From positions 26,480-74,181 of the forward strand of contig JAAXZS010000189.1 in assembly GCA_012719745.1 (NCBI GenBank): DNA of 47,702 nt. Reading direction: 5' to 3'. A program made the translations under genes and the position numbers. The DNA comes from Clostridiales bacterium (GTDB taxonomy: Bacteria > Bacillota > Clostridia > Oscillospirales > Oscillospiraceae). A model generated the notes under the pieces. The model had not been told where the DNA came from. It did not search any database and saw nothing but the letters and a program-made list of their open reading frames with translations. Position 1 is the first letter of the stretch. Each line of letters begins with the position of its first letter. This document shows, piece after piece, positions 39,503-47,702 of this stretch.

Positions 39503-41602
39503 TTAAACGCTGAAGAGAATGTCGGCATAGGTGGGATAGGGCCAAAAGGAGGCATCAGTAAGGGACTCCAGTTGGTCAATTACGGCGCGGGTGCCTTCCA
39601 TCCGGGTAAATATTTCGTCACGGTAGTATCGGGAAGAAGCGATGCCGCCGCCTGCGTTGGGAGCGCCGTTCAGCGCCTTTTGCAGCGCCTCACCTCTGTG
39701 CAGCAGATCCGTATTGAGGGCGGAAACCGTTTGCAGCAGATGCTCTTCCACATCGCAGGGCACGGAGCCGACGGCCTTTTTGTGCAGGAGAGCGGTGCAG
39801 AGCGTATCCGAATATCGGCTGACGGCGGGGAGAATGTTCCGCATAACCATATCCAGCAGCGTCAACGCCTCAATGTGCAGAATTTTACAGTAATTTTCCA
39901 GATGGATCTCATACCGGGCGCGCATCTCCTGCTCGGAGAGAATGCCGCGGCGGGTAAACAAATCCACATTGCGCTTATCTATGTAGGCTGGCATACAGTC
40001 CACAGTGTTGGAAAGGTTGGAAAGACCCCGCTTTTTTGCCTCATCCACCCAGGCCTGATCGTAGCCGTTGCCGTTGAAGATAATGCGCCGGTGAGCCTTA
40101 AAGGTGTTGTGAAGCAGGTTTTGGAGAGCGGACTGAAAATCGGGAGCCTTCTCCAAAATGTCCGCAAACTGACTCAGCTCCTCGGCCATGATGGTGTTGA
40201 GCACCGTGTTGGGGCTGGCAACGGACTGGGAGGAGCCCAGCATACGGAATTCAAACTTGTTGCCCGTAAAGGCCAGGGGAGAGGTGCGGTTGCGGTCGGT
40301 GGTATCCTGGGGAATGTCCGGCAGGGCGTCCACGCCGATTTGCAGCTTTTTCTTGGTAATGTCCACGTAGTCCGTGCCGTCAATGATGGAGCAGAGAATA
40401 TGCGTCAGCTCGGAACCAAGAAAAATGGAGATGATGGCGGGAGGCGCCTCGTTGCCACCCAGACGGTTGTCGTTGCCGGGATAGGCCACACAGCAACGCA
40501 ACATGTCCTGATATTCGTCCACGCCTTTGATGAAGGCTGCCAGGAACAGCAGGAACTGGGCGTTCTGACTGGGGGTCTTGCCGGGCTTAAGCAGGTTTTC
40601 ACCGGTGTCGGTGGAAAGAGACCAGTTATCGTGCTTGCCGCTGCCGTTTATGCCGTCAAAGGGCTTTTCGTGCAGCAGGCACACAAGACCGTGGCGGTCA
40701 GCCACCTTCTTGAGAAATTCCATGGTCAGCTGATTGTGGTCACAGGCGGTGTTGGCGTCGCTGTAGACGGGAGCCAGCTCATGCTGGGCGGGAGCCACCT
40801 CGTTGTGCTCCGTCTTGGCGAGAATTCCCAGCTTCCAAAGCTCCTGATCCAGCTCATGCATGAAGGCGGACACCCGAGGTTTCAGGCTGCCGTAATAGTG
40901 ATCCTCCAGCTCCTGCCCCTTGGGGGGGTTGGCACCGAAGAGGGTACGGCCGCACAAGACAAGATCCTCACGCCGCTTGTAGATCTCCTTGTCAATGAGA
41001 AAATACTCCTGCTCGGGACCGACCTGAGCACTCACATGCTGTACTTCCGTGTTGCCGAAGAGGCGCAGAATCCGGACAGCCGCCTGATCCACCTGGTTCA
41101 AAGAGCGCAGCAGCGGGGTCTTTTTATCCAGTGTTTCACCGCTGTAGGAGCAGAAAATCGTGGGAATACAGAGAGTGCCGTCTTTTACAAAGGCATAGGA
41201 GGTGGGGTCCCAGGCGGTATAGCCCCGGGCCTCAAAGGTGGCCCGCAGACCGCCGGAGGGAAGGCTGGAGGCATCCGCTTCGCCTCGGGCCAGCTCCTTG
41301 CCGGAGAGCTCCATAATGACCTGACCGCCGCCGCAGGGGGAGATAAAGCTGTCGTGCTTTTCGGCGGTGACACCGGTCATTGGTTGAAACCAGTGGGTGA
41401 AATGGGTGGCGCCCTGTTCAATGGCCCAGTCCTTCATGACGGTGGCAATCTCGCTCGCAACGGAACGATCTAGAGAAGTACCCTGCTGGATGCATTGCTG
41501 CCAGGCAGCATAAATCGGGGCGGGGAGGCGCTGCTGCATTTTTTCCTCGTTGAAAACCATGCTTCCAAACAGTTCCGGTACGTTGACTCTTTTTTCGTTC
41601 AT
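39503..41602 (-). CDS. glnN: glutamine synthetase type III
   Basis: ATP-dependent amidation of glutamate with ammonia, cytoplasmic dodecamer. At 699 aa it has GSIII length, about 230 longer than type I. Marks are HWFQPMTGVTAEKHDSFI, GPEQEYFLID (metal-binding Glu), AKTEHNEVAPAQHELAPVYS and GNDNRLGGNEAPPAI. ATG at 41602 follows AAAGGAGC. No adenylylation site of type I is seen; regulation is not visible beyond the upstream gap. Confidence 0.97.
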   Translation of the reverse strand: MNEKRVNVPELFGSMVFNEEKMQQRLPAPIYAAWQQCIQQGTSLDRSVASEIATVMKDWAIEQGATHFTHWFQPMTGVTAEKHDSFISPCGGGQVIMELSGKELARGEADASSLPSGGLRATFEARGYTAWDPTSYAFVKDGTLCIPTIFCSYSGETLDKKTPLLRSLNQVDQAAVRILRLFGNTEVQHVSAQVGPEQEYFLIDKEIYKRREDLVLCGRTLFGANPPKGQELEDHYYGSLKPRVSAFMHELDQELWKLGILAKTEHNEVAPAQHELAPVYSDANTACDHNQLTMEFLKKVADRHGLVCLLHEKPFDGINGSGKHDNWSLSTDTGENLLKPGKTPSQNAQFLLFLAAFIKGVDEYQDMLRCCVAYPGNDNRLGGNEAPPAIISIFLGSELTHILCSIIDGTDYVDITKKKLQIGVDALPDIPQDTTDRNRTSPLAFTGNKFEFRMLGSSQSVASPNTVLNTIMAEELSQFADILEKAPDFQSALQNLLHNTFKAHRRIIFNGNGYDQAWVDEAKKRGLSNLSNTVDCMPAYIDKRNVDLFTRRGILSEQEMRARYEIHLENYCKILHIEALTLLDMVMRNILPAVSRYSDTLCTALLHKKAVGSVPCDVEEHLLQTVSALNTDLLHRGEALQKALNGAPNAGGGIASSRYYRDEIFTRMEGTRAVIDQLESLTDASFWPYPTYADILFSV

Positions 41603-41669
41603 TGTGAGCTCCTTTCGCCGCCATGGCGGCGTTTTCTATTTCCGTTATATGACGCAATACGGGAATGCG

Positions 41670-42290
41670 TCACATAAACAGATGCAAAATAAGGGGGGTG
41701 ACATAGGCCTCCATCACCGCCGCCACCACCAGCAGCGGGATTACCAGAAAAACAAACACACGGGCGGCGTTGCGCACGGCGGCGCTCACCAGTCCCTTGG
41801 TGTTTTTTCGAATATAGGTGACGATGATCTGACACAGGTAGATGCCCAGCGCCAGTGCCAAAATAAGGGCCGGCAGTTCAAAAATGCCGTGGGGCAGGAT
41901 ACCGGCCAGATAAAAAAGCAGAGACTGGCCGTTATTGACGTAATAACCGCCTAGAATTCCCAGAATCAGTGCGTTGGTGCCCAGGGACAGGGCCGGCAGA
42001 TAGAGAAACGGGATGAACCCATAAACCATGCTTAAAAAGGAGGCCCGCAGATTGTTGCCGAAAATGCCGAGGGCGGTAAAGCTGCCGTCTTCACCCACAA
42101 TGCCGGACTCCTGCACCATTTGGGAGAACATCTCCACAATCGTACCGGCCAACTCTTTGGCGAAAAGCGCGCCCACAAAGCCAAGCACCACGATGGCAGC
42201 AAAAGCAATGGCGGTCATGTGCAGGGTAGAGGCGTATTCTTCCCGGAAAAAGCGGCGCATGGCAGCGAACTCATTTTTCACCCAATCCAT
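41670..42290 (-). CDS. stage II sporulation protein M-like membrane protein (DUF95)
   Basis: 206 aa with five or six hydrophobic segments and the family stretch GNNLRASFLSMVYGFIPFLY, then LPHGIFELPALILALALG. SpoIIM acts in peptidoglycan remodelling during engulfment; many DUF95 proteins outside sporulation have the same fold, so the role is by similarity only. ATG at 42290 lies one base past the gltX stop, so it is probably coupled to gltX. Confidence 0.82.
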   Translation of the reverse strand: MDWVKNEFAAMRRFFREEYASTLHMTAIAFAAIVVLGFVGALFAKELAGTIVEMFSQMVQESGIVGEDGSFTALGIFGNNLRASFLSMVYGFIPFLYLPALSLGTNALILGILGGYYVNNGQSLLFYLAGILPHGIFELPALILALALGIYLCQIIVTYIRKNTKGLVSAAVRNAARVFVFLVIPLLVVAAVMEAYVTPLILHLFM

Positions 42291-42291
42291 G

Positions 42292-43779
42292 TCAGCCCAA
42301 CATTTCCATGCCGACTTTTACCCGGCGCAGTGTTTCTTCTTTACCAAGAATGTGGCAAATTTCCACGGCGCCGCCGGGAGTCACCAGCTTGCCTGCTGCG
42401 GCAATCCGCAAAGGCCACATCAGTGTGGCGTTCTTCACGCCCAGCTGCTGGGCAAGGGCGATCAGCGTATCGTGAATGTTCTCTGTTGTCCAGGGCTCCA
42501 GCGCCTCCAGAACAGGCAGGGTTTTTTCCAGCATATCCAAAGAGACTGCTTCGTCGGTCTTAGATTTTTTATTGGTATAAAAAGCCTTATCGTAGGCGGG
42601 CAGCGCATCGAAGAAATCCCCTTTCTCGGGTATCTCAGTCAGCTTTTCTCACCGAGCCTGCAAAAGAGCCGCGATCTCCGCGGTGTCGATGGCAGGATTT
42701 TTTACGCTCTGCCGGATATAGGGATCTGCCACAGCGGCAAATTTCTCCGCCGGCAGGGAGCGCAGATACAGCGCGTTGAAATGATCCAGCTTGGCAATAT
42801 CAAAGATGGCGGGGGATTTGGAGATACCGGCCATGTCGAAGGCCTTTGCCAGCTCCTCCAGAGAGAAAATCTCCTGCTCCGCCTGTTCCCCCTTGGGGGA
42901 CCAGCCCAGAAGGGCCACATAATTCAAAATAGCCTCGGTCAGATAGCCCTGGGCCTTCAGATCCTCATAGGAGGGGTCGCCGTGGCGCTTGGACATCTTA
43001 TTCTGGGCATCCCGCATCACGGGACTGCAGTGGACATAGGTGGGAATCTCCCAACCGAAGGATTCATAGAGTAGATTGTATTTGGGGGCGGAGGACAGAT
43101 ATTCGCTGCCCCGCACCACATGGGTGATGCCCATGAGATGATCGTCGATGACATTGGCAAAGTTGTAGGTGGGCAGACCATCGGATTTAAGCAGCACCTG
43201 ATCGTCCAGCGTGTCGTTGTCCACGGTGATGTCACCGAAAACGGCATCGTGGAAGGTGGTGGTGCCCGCGGGGATCTTCTGCCGGATCACATAGGGCTCT
43301 CCCGCGGCGATCCGCCGCTGTACCTCCTCGGAGGAGAGGGAAGGACAGGAACAGACATGCTTTTTGATTTCCTTGCTCTCGGCGGGTTCCTCGGTCTCTT
43401 TGCCGCAGAAGCAGTAGTAGGCGCCGCCCAGAGATACCAGAAGCTCGGCATATCTGCCGTAGGTGTCCCGGCGCTCCGACTGAATATAGGGGGCCACGGG
43501 GCCGCCCACATCGGGGCCCTCGTCATGGGTGAGGCCGCACTCGGCCATGGTGCGGTAGATCACATCCACCGCGCCGGGTACATAGCGCCCCTGGTCGGTA
43601 TCCTCAATACGCAGAATGAAGGTGCCGCCTGCGCGCCGGGCGATCAGCCAGGTATACAGCGCCGTGCGCAGATTGCCCACGTGCATATATCCGGTGGGAG
43701 AGGGGGCAAAACGGGTGCGGACGCTGCCGCGGGGAATTTTGGCCTCCATCCCATCAAAGTAAGCTCGATCAACCGACAT
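42292..43779 (-). CDS. gltX: glutamyl-tRNA synthetase with an in-frame TGA at codon 377
   Basis: Charges tRNA-Glu (and perhaps tRNA-Gln) with glutamate. The reading from ATG 43779 (GGAGG 9 bases before) has the class I motifs [20 protein letters not shown] and [13 protein letters not shown] at 42649-42651 interrupts it after ALLQAR. The same frame then continues for 118 codons ([20 protein letters not shown] and on to GMEMLG) as a normal anticodon-binding end, with total length 496 codons, usual for GltX. There is no frameshift, only the one stop. It could be a nonsense mutation, a sequence error, read-through, or selenocysteine; see findings. If read as a stop, the product lacks the anticodon-binding domain. 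Confidence 0.88.
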
Positions 43780-43991
43780 ATCAGAAACCCTCCAAAAAAT
43801 AATCAAAATAAGGCATTTTAATAAGAAAACACATGACTACATATTATATTTTATTTCAGGGAAAAGTCAATGATTTTGTTGCTTTTTTTTGCTGCCTGTG
43901 TTAACATATCTCATTATTGCTCAATCATTATAGAGTGCCGTTTTGCGCCATGGAGGCGGGAGTGGCAAAATGAGAGAGGACAAAGGAATTT

Positions 43992-44996
43992 ATGGAACAG
44001 ACACAAGAGAGAAAAAAACGGATATTCAGCGGCATCCAGCCCAGCGGCGAGCTGACTTTGGGTTCCTATCTGGGAGCCATCCGGAACTGGGTGCTTTTGC
44101 AGGATACCTATGAGTGTTTATACTGCATTGTGGACATGCACGCCATCACCGTGCGGCAGGATCCGGCGCTGCTGCGCAGGCGCAGCGTGGCCCAGCTGGC
44201 CCAGTATGTGGCCTGTGGCCTCGATCCCCAGAAGAATATCATGTTCATCCAGAGCCATGTGCCCCAACACGCGGAGCTGAGTTGGATTCTGGGCTGCTAC
44301 ACCCAGTTTGGGGAGCTGTCCCGCATGACCCAGTTCAAGGCCAAATCCCAGCAGCACGCCGACAACATTACGGCGGGGCTTTTTACCTATCCCGTGCTGA
44401 TGGCAGCAGACATCCTGCTTTATCAGGCCGATCTTGTGCCTGTGGGGGAGGATCAGCGCCAGCATGTGGAGTTGTGCCGGGACATCGGCCAGCGTTTCAA
44501 CAGTGTTTACAGCGATACCTTTGTGCTGCCCGAGGCCTTTATCCCCAAGATGGGTGCCCGGGTCATGAGCCTGGGTGATCCCACCAGTAAAATGAGCAAG
44601 TCCGATCCCGATGGCTGCGTCTTTTTAATGGACAAGCCGGAGGATATCATGCGCAAGTTCAAGCGCGCCGTCACCGACTGCGAAGCTGCGGTGAAATTTG
44701 ACCGGGAAAACAAGCCCGGCATCTCCAACCTGCTGACGATTTACTGCGCCGCTACCGGAAAGACAGTGGAAGAGGCGCAGACTGCTTTTGAAGGACAGGG
44801 CTACGGTATCTTTAAGCCCGCCGTGGGCGAGGCCGTGGTGGAGCTGCTGCGTCCCATTCAGGAGGAGGCCAATCATCTGATGAGCGACAAGGCTTATCTG
44901 GAGGGCATCTACAAGGAAGGGGCGGAACGCGCCCGGTATATGGCCAACAAGACGCTGACAAAAGTGCAGCGTAAAATCGGTTTTGTAGCCCGCTGA
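43992..44996 (+). CDS. trpS: tryptophanyl-tRNA synthetase
   Basis: Class I enzyme charging tRNA-Trp, cytoplasmic homodimer, 334 aa. The HIGH-type motif is SGIQPSGELTLGSYLGAI (about 13-30), and TSKMSKSDPDG holds KMSKS near 201. The D-x-Q tryptophan pocket GEDQRQHVELCRDI is present. ATG at 43992 follows AAAGGAATTT. The 212-base gap upstream shows only weak promoter boxes (TTGCTT, 17 bases, TAACAT at about 43880-43910) and no T-box. Confidence 0.96.
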   Translation: MEQTQERKKRIFSGIQPSGELTLGSYLGAIRNWVLLQDTYECLYCIVDMHAITVRQDPALLRRRSVAQLAQYVACGLDPQKNIMFIQSHVPQHAELSWILGCYTQFGELSRMTQFKAKSQQHADNITAGLFTYPVLMAADILLYQADLVPVGEDQRQHVELCRDIGQRFNSVYSDTFVLPEAFIPKMGARVMSLGDPTSKMSKSDPDGCVFLMDKPEDIMRKFKRAVTDCEAAVKFDRENKPGISNLLTIYCAATGKTVEEAQTAFEGQGYGIFKPAVGEAVVELLRPIQEEANHLMSDKAYLEGIYKEGAERARYMANKTLTKVQRKIGFVAR

Positions 44997-45042
44997 GCGG
45001 ATACAATATATAAAGATTTTCATTGAGAAAGGAAGACTCGTT

Positions 45043-45735
45043 ATGATTTATACGACCGAAGTAGAGCATATGTGTCCCATTGCCAAGGGCGCATACCATG
45101 GCCCCGCGCCCATTCCCGAAGAAGGAAAATGGGTACAGGCCAAGGAGATCACCGACATTTCCGGTTTTACACACGGTGTGGGTTGGTGCGCGCCCCAGCA
45201 GGGAGCCTGCAAGCTGTCTTTGAACATTAAAAACGGCGTCATCGAAGAGGCACTGGTGGAAACCATCGGCTGCTCCGGTATGACCCATTCCGCCGCCATG
45301 GCTTCCGAGATTTTGATCGGCAAGACCATTCTGGAGGCACTGAACACCGACCTGGTGTGCGACGCCATCAACACCGCCATGCGCGAACTGTTTTTACAGA
45401 TCGTGTACGGCCGCAGCCAGTCCGCGTTTTCCGAGGGCGGTTTGGCCGTGGGCGCCTCCATGGAGGACTTGGGCAAGGGCCTGCGCTCTCAGGTGGGCAC
45501 CATGTTTGCCACCAAGGCTAAGGGCCCCCGCTATCTGGAGATGGCCGAGGGCTATGTCACCCGGGTGGCGCTGAACAAGGAAGATGAGATCGTGGGCTAC
45601 GAGTTCATCAACCTGGGCAAGATGATGGACTTCGTCAAGAAGGGCGATGATGCCAACACCGCCATGGAGAAGGCCAAGGGTCATTACGGTCAGTTCGACG
45701 ATGCTGCCAAGTATGTCGATCCCCGTCAGGAATAA
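45043..45735 (+). CDS. NifU-like iron-sulfur scaffold-type protein paired with a GGGtGRT protein
   Basis: 230 aa with a NifU/IscU-N-like core: VGWCAPQQGACKLSLNIKNG (Cys49, Cys56) and ETIGCSGMTHSAAMASEIL (Cys78), matching the three-Cys cluster-assembly pattern with unusual spacing. The N-terminus adds IYTTEVEHMCPIAKGAYHGP. No IscS partner is adjacent. It always seems to travel with a GGGtGRT gene, here 19 bases downstream. The function of the pair is not established; Fe-S binding is inferred. GAAAGGAAG precedes the ATG. Confidence 0.75.
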   Translation: MIYTTEVEHMCPIAKGAYHGPAPIPEEGKWVQAKEITDISGFTHGVGWCAPQQGACKLSLNIKNGVIEEALVETIGCSGMTHSAAMASEILIGKTILEALNTDLVCDAINTAMRELFLQIVYGRSQSAFSEGGLAVGASMEDLGKGLRSQVGTMFATKAKGPRYLEMAEGYVTRVALNKEDEIVGYEFINLGKMMDFVKKGDDANTAMEKAKGHYGQFDDAAKYVDPRQE

Positions 45736-45754
45736 GAGAAGGAGGACAAGATAA

Positions 45755-46756
45755 ATGGCTTTGTTTGAAAGTTACGAGAGAAGAATCGACAAGATCAACG
45801 GTGTCCTCGCTCAGTACGGCATTGCTTCCGTGGAGGAGTGCCGCACCATTTGCCAGGACAAGGGCTTCGATCCCTATGAGATCGTGAAGAATATCCAGCC
45901 TATCTGCTTTGATAATGCTTGCTGGGCCTACTGCGTGGGCGCTGCTATCGCGATCAAGTCCGGCGTCAAGAACGCCGCCGACGCCGCCAAGATGATCGGT
46001 GTGGGTCTGCAGTCCTTCTGCATCGACGGCTCTGTGGCCGAAGACCGCAAGGTAGGCCTGGGTCACGGCAATCTGGGCGCACGACTCCTCAGCGAGGACA
46101 CAAAGTGCTTTGCCTTCCTGGCCGGCCACGAGTCCTTTGCCGCCGCCGAAGGCGCCATCGGTATTGTGAGAAACGCCAACAAGGCCCGCAAGGAGCCTCT
46201 GCGCGTGATTCTCAACGGTCTTGGCAAAGATGCGGCGCAGATCATCTCCCGCATCAACGGTTTCACCTATGTGCAGACCCAGTTCGACTACTATACCAGC
46301 GAGCTGAAGGTGGTGCGCGAGATTCGTTATTCCGAGGGTGAGCGCGCCAACGTGCGCTGCTTCGGCGCTGACGATGTCCGCGAGGGTGTGGCTATCATGC
46401 ACCATGAGGATGTGGATGTGTCCATCACCGGCAACTCCACCAACCCCACCCGTTTCCAGCATCCTGTGGCCGGCACCTATAAGAAGGAGCGCCTGGAGCA
46501 GGGCAAGAAGTATTTCTCCGTGGCTTCCGGCGGCGGCACCGGCCGTACACTGCACCCGGACAACATGGGCGCAGGCCCCGCTTCCTACGGTTTGACCGAC
46601 ACCATGGGCCGTATGCACTCTGACGCTCAGTTTGCAGGCTCCTCCTCCGTCCCCGCACACGTGGAGATGATGGGTTTCTTGGGTATGGGCAACAACCCCA
46701 TGGTGGGCGCCACCGTCGCTGTGGCCGTCGCTGTGGAAGAAGCACTGAAAGCCTGA
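45755..46756 (+). CDS. GGGtGRT protein
   Basis: 333 aa, named for the motif SGGGTGRTLHPDNMGAG (about 250-266). Other marks are NLGARLLSEDTKCFAFLAGH and GFLGMGNNPMVGATVAVAVA at the end. It is soluble, with Cys in QPICFDNACWAYCVG. No enzymatic role is known to me. It follows the NifU-like gene in what looks like a two-gene operon (AGGAGGACAAG before its ATG), probably read with trpS upstream or from a promoter in the 46-base gap. A degenerate second copy of its tail lies 800 bases downstream. Confidence 0.85.
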   Translation: MALFESYERRIDKINGVLAQYGIASVEECRTICQDKGFDPYEIVKNIQPICFDNACWAYCVGAAIAIKSGVKNAADAAKMIGVGLQSFCIDGSVAEDRKVGLGHGNLGARLLSEDTKCFAFLAGHESFAAAEGAIGIVRNANKARKEPLRVILNGLGKDAAQIISRINGFTYVQTQFDYYTSELKVVREIRYSEGERANVRCFGADDVREGVAIMHHEDVDVSITGNSTNPTRFQHPVAGTYKKERLEQGKKYFSVASGGGTGRTLHPDNMGAGPASYGLTDTMGRMHSDAQFAGSSSVPAHVEMMGFLGMGNNPMVGATVAVAVAVEEALKA

Positions 46757-46823
46757 CACTGCAATGACTTGATGGATTTTTAAATCCAGAAAGAGTCGCA
46801 TTCAAACAGTAAAAATAGCATCA

Positions 46824-46873
46824 AAAAAGAAGATTGACCACATTATTTCAAAATGTGGTCAATCTTCTTTTTC
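46824..46873. terminator. bidirectional terminator after the GGGtGRT gene
   Basis: A perfect 21-bp stem (AAAAAGAAGATTGACCACATT and complement) with a 7-base loop and flanking A/T runs ends the GGGtGRT transcript and the convergent tspO transcript. Confidence 0.9.
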
Positions 46874-46957
46874 TGTGGTGTGTAGTTTCTCCCGTTCATC
46901 GGTCGTATTAGCTTTTATTTCTTTCGTCAGATGGTCGTAGATGTTTAGCACATGTTT

Positions 46958-47434
46958 TTATCTGTTCAGCATCCAAACGCCAAAATTTAGATAGGCCGCA
47001 AATGTTACCCATAAGAAATATGGAATCTGTAGCAAGGCGGCTATTTTGTCTACTTTGTAAAATGAAAGCATCATCCAGAGAATCAATCCCCATAATGCCA
47101 ACAACCAGAAGAAGGCCAGCCCAAAGTTCTCAAAATTAAAAAATATAATGCTCCAAAAGAAATTGACGGCTAACTGAATAATAAAAAGTAGCAGGCTTCT
47201 TGACCGATCCTCGGATGACGGGGAAAGATAGACTTTAGCAGCGCCAACTCCCATTAAAACAAACAAAATGCTCCAGACAATCGGAAATACGATGCTGGGA
47301 GGAGATAATGGTGGCTTTTCTATAGTGGCATTGTAGATTTCAGTACCTTCCTTTGTTAACCAGCCTGAAATCCCACCAACGGCCACTGCCAAAGCAATCC
47401 AAACAGCATAGGCTTTCCATGTTTTCTTTTTCAT
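46958..47434 (-). CDS. tspO: TspO/MBR family protein
   Basis: Five-helix membrane protein of 158 aa. The family marks are EKPPLSPPSIVFPIVWSILF, NFFWSIIFF and WLLALWGLILW near the end. TspO proteins bind tetrapyrroles and related ligands; the role in anaerobes is unclear. ATG at 47434 follows AGGTGATG. The gene is clearly AT-richer than its neighbours and sits between the GGGtGRT gene and a decayed piece of its tail, which suggests a recent insertion or exchange. Confidence 0.92.
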   Translation of the reverse strand: MKKKTWKAYAVWIALAVAVGGISGWLTKEGTEIYNATIEKPPLSPPSIVFPIVWSILFVLMGVGAAKVYLSPSSEDRSRSLLLFIIQLAVNFFWSIIFFNFENFGLAFFWLLALWGLILWMMLSFYKVDKIAALLQIPYFLWVTFAAYLNFGVWMLNR

Positions 47435-47561
47435 GTTACATCACCTGCAACAGCTTATGCAGGTAAAGCAATAATATTCTTGAAACCTGCAATGTCATTT
47501 GCGAGGAAAAAGTAATGAGAATCATTTCTGGGGTGCGTCTTACTTTTGACCGTATTCTTAC

Positions 47562-47620
47562 TTGGGAAACAACCCCATGGTGGGGCCACCGTTGCTGCGG
47601 AAAAAGCACTGGAAAAGTAA
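47562..47620 (+). pseudogene. decayed copy of the GGGtGRT gene 3' end
   Basis: Reads GNNPMVG, then after a one-base shift ATVAAEKALEK and TAA, which matches the last 20 or so residues of the intact GGGtGRT protein (GNNPMVGATVAVAVAVEEALKA). The DNA is similar but diverged, so it derives from a paralogue rather than a fresh duplication. No start or upstream part remains. The rest of the gap 47435-47561 and 47621-47702 shows nothing I can name. Confidence 0.75.
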
Positions 47621-47702
47621 GGATACGCAAAACGGAAGCATAGAATTTCCAGCCGGAGAGCCTCTGTGGCTTTTTATGAGCGAGCGGGACTAATTATAAT
47701 AC

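Noticed and set aside
41676..41692. 17-base exact match with 3671-3687 (AAACAGATGCAAAATAA)
   Set aside because: A match of this length is near chance for a window this size, and the contexts are unrelated.
43800..43990. T-box upstream of trpS
   Set aside because: No T-box sequence or specifier loop could be found in this short gap.

Overview
The window looks like chromosomal DNA of an anaerobic, spore-forming, fermentative gut Clostridia, most likely Oscillospiraceae. The grounds are consensus sigma-A promoters and strong AAGGAGG ribosome sites, a T-box riboswitch, YtvI- and SpoIIM-like sporulation membrane proteins, type III glutamine synthetase, ATP-type PEP carboxykinase, phosphate butyryltransferase, and a GC-rich core broken by AT-rich islands. 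The species is inferred, not proven.

Layout. 1-8.9 kb: housekeeping genes. These are a tightly overlapping tcdA-plsY-gpsA operon, a membrane-anchored parvulin foldase, a probable 6S RNA, a DUF1292 protein, a class A penicillin-binding protein with a (TTGG)n tail, a YtvI-like permease and an ACT-domain protein. 9-10.6 kb: pckA. 10.7-24.3 kb: a selenium-dependent molybdenum hydroxylase (SDMH) region with selD, yqeB, a divergent ModE-like regulator whose promoter predicts a leaderless mRNA, a three-subunit hydroxylase xdhABC, a MocA-like cytidylyltransferase, and a second, fused Se-dependent xanthine dehydrogenase. A LysE-type exporter and a metQNI methionine importer sit inside this region. The metQNI leader carries a short ORF with 12 Met and 4 Cys codons followed by an intrinsic terminator, which looks like a translation-controlled attenuator. 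24.4-28.3 kb: an F420-dehydrogenase-beta-like Fe-S protein, QueH, a DUF6512-like membrane protein and a radical SAM/SPASM-type protein.

28.6-33.2 kb is an AT-richer scar of a Tn1549-type integrative conjugative element beside tRNA-Arg(ACG). It holds truncated pieces of a DNA methyltransferase, a tyrosine integrase, a Dam methylase, an AIG2-like protein and a conjugation peptidase, joined at deletion junctions. A still intact-looking Xre regulator and a small divergent operon lie among them. 33.6-43.8 kb is core again: a DivIVA-like protein, asnA under an Asn T-box, an aminotransferase, ptb, a YkvI permease, glnN, a SpoIIM-like protein and gltX. gltX is interrupted by one in-frame TGA at codon 377 while the rest of the frame stays open. 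44-47.7 kb: trpS, a NifU-like protein paired with a GGGtGRT protein, TspO in an AT-rich island, and a decayed second copy of the GGGtGRT tail.

The genes fit together as nitrogen/amino-acid metabolism (asnA, glnN, aminotransferase, metQNI), purine or heterocycle hydroxylation with a labile selenium cofactor (selD, yqeB, mocA-like, two hydroxylases), and fermentation (pckA, ptb). The points most worth a second look are the Met/Cys leader-peptide attenuator, the TGA in gltX, the leaderless ModE-like regulator, the seven-hairpin block between the mocA-like gene and the Se-XDH gene, and the GGGtGRT duplication.
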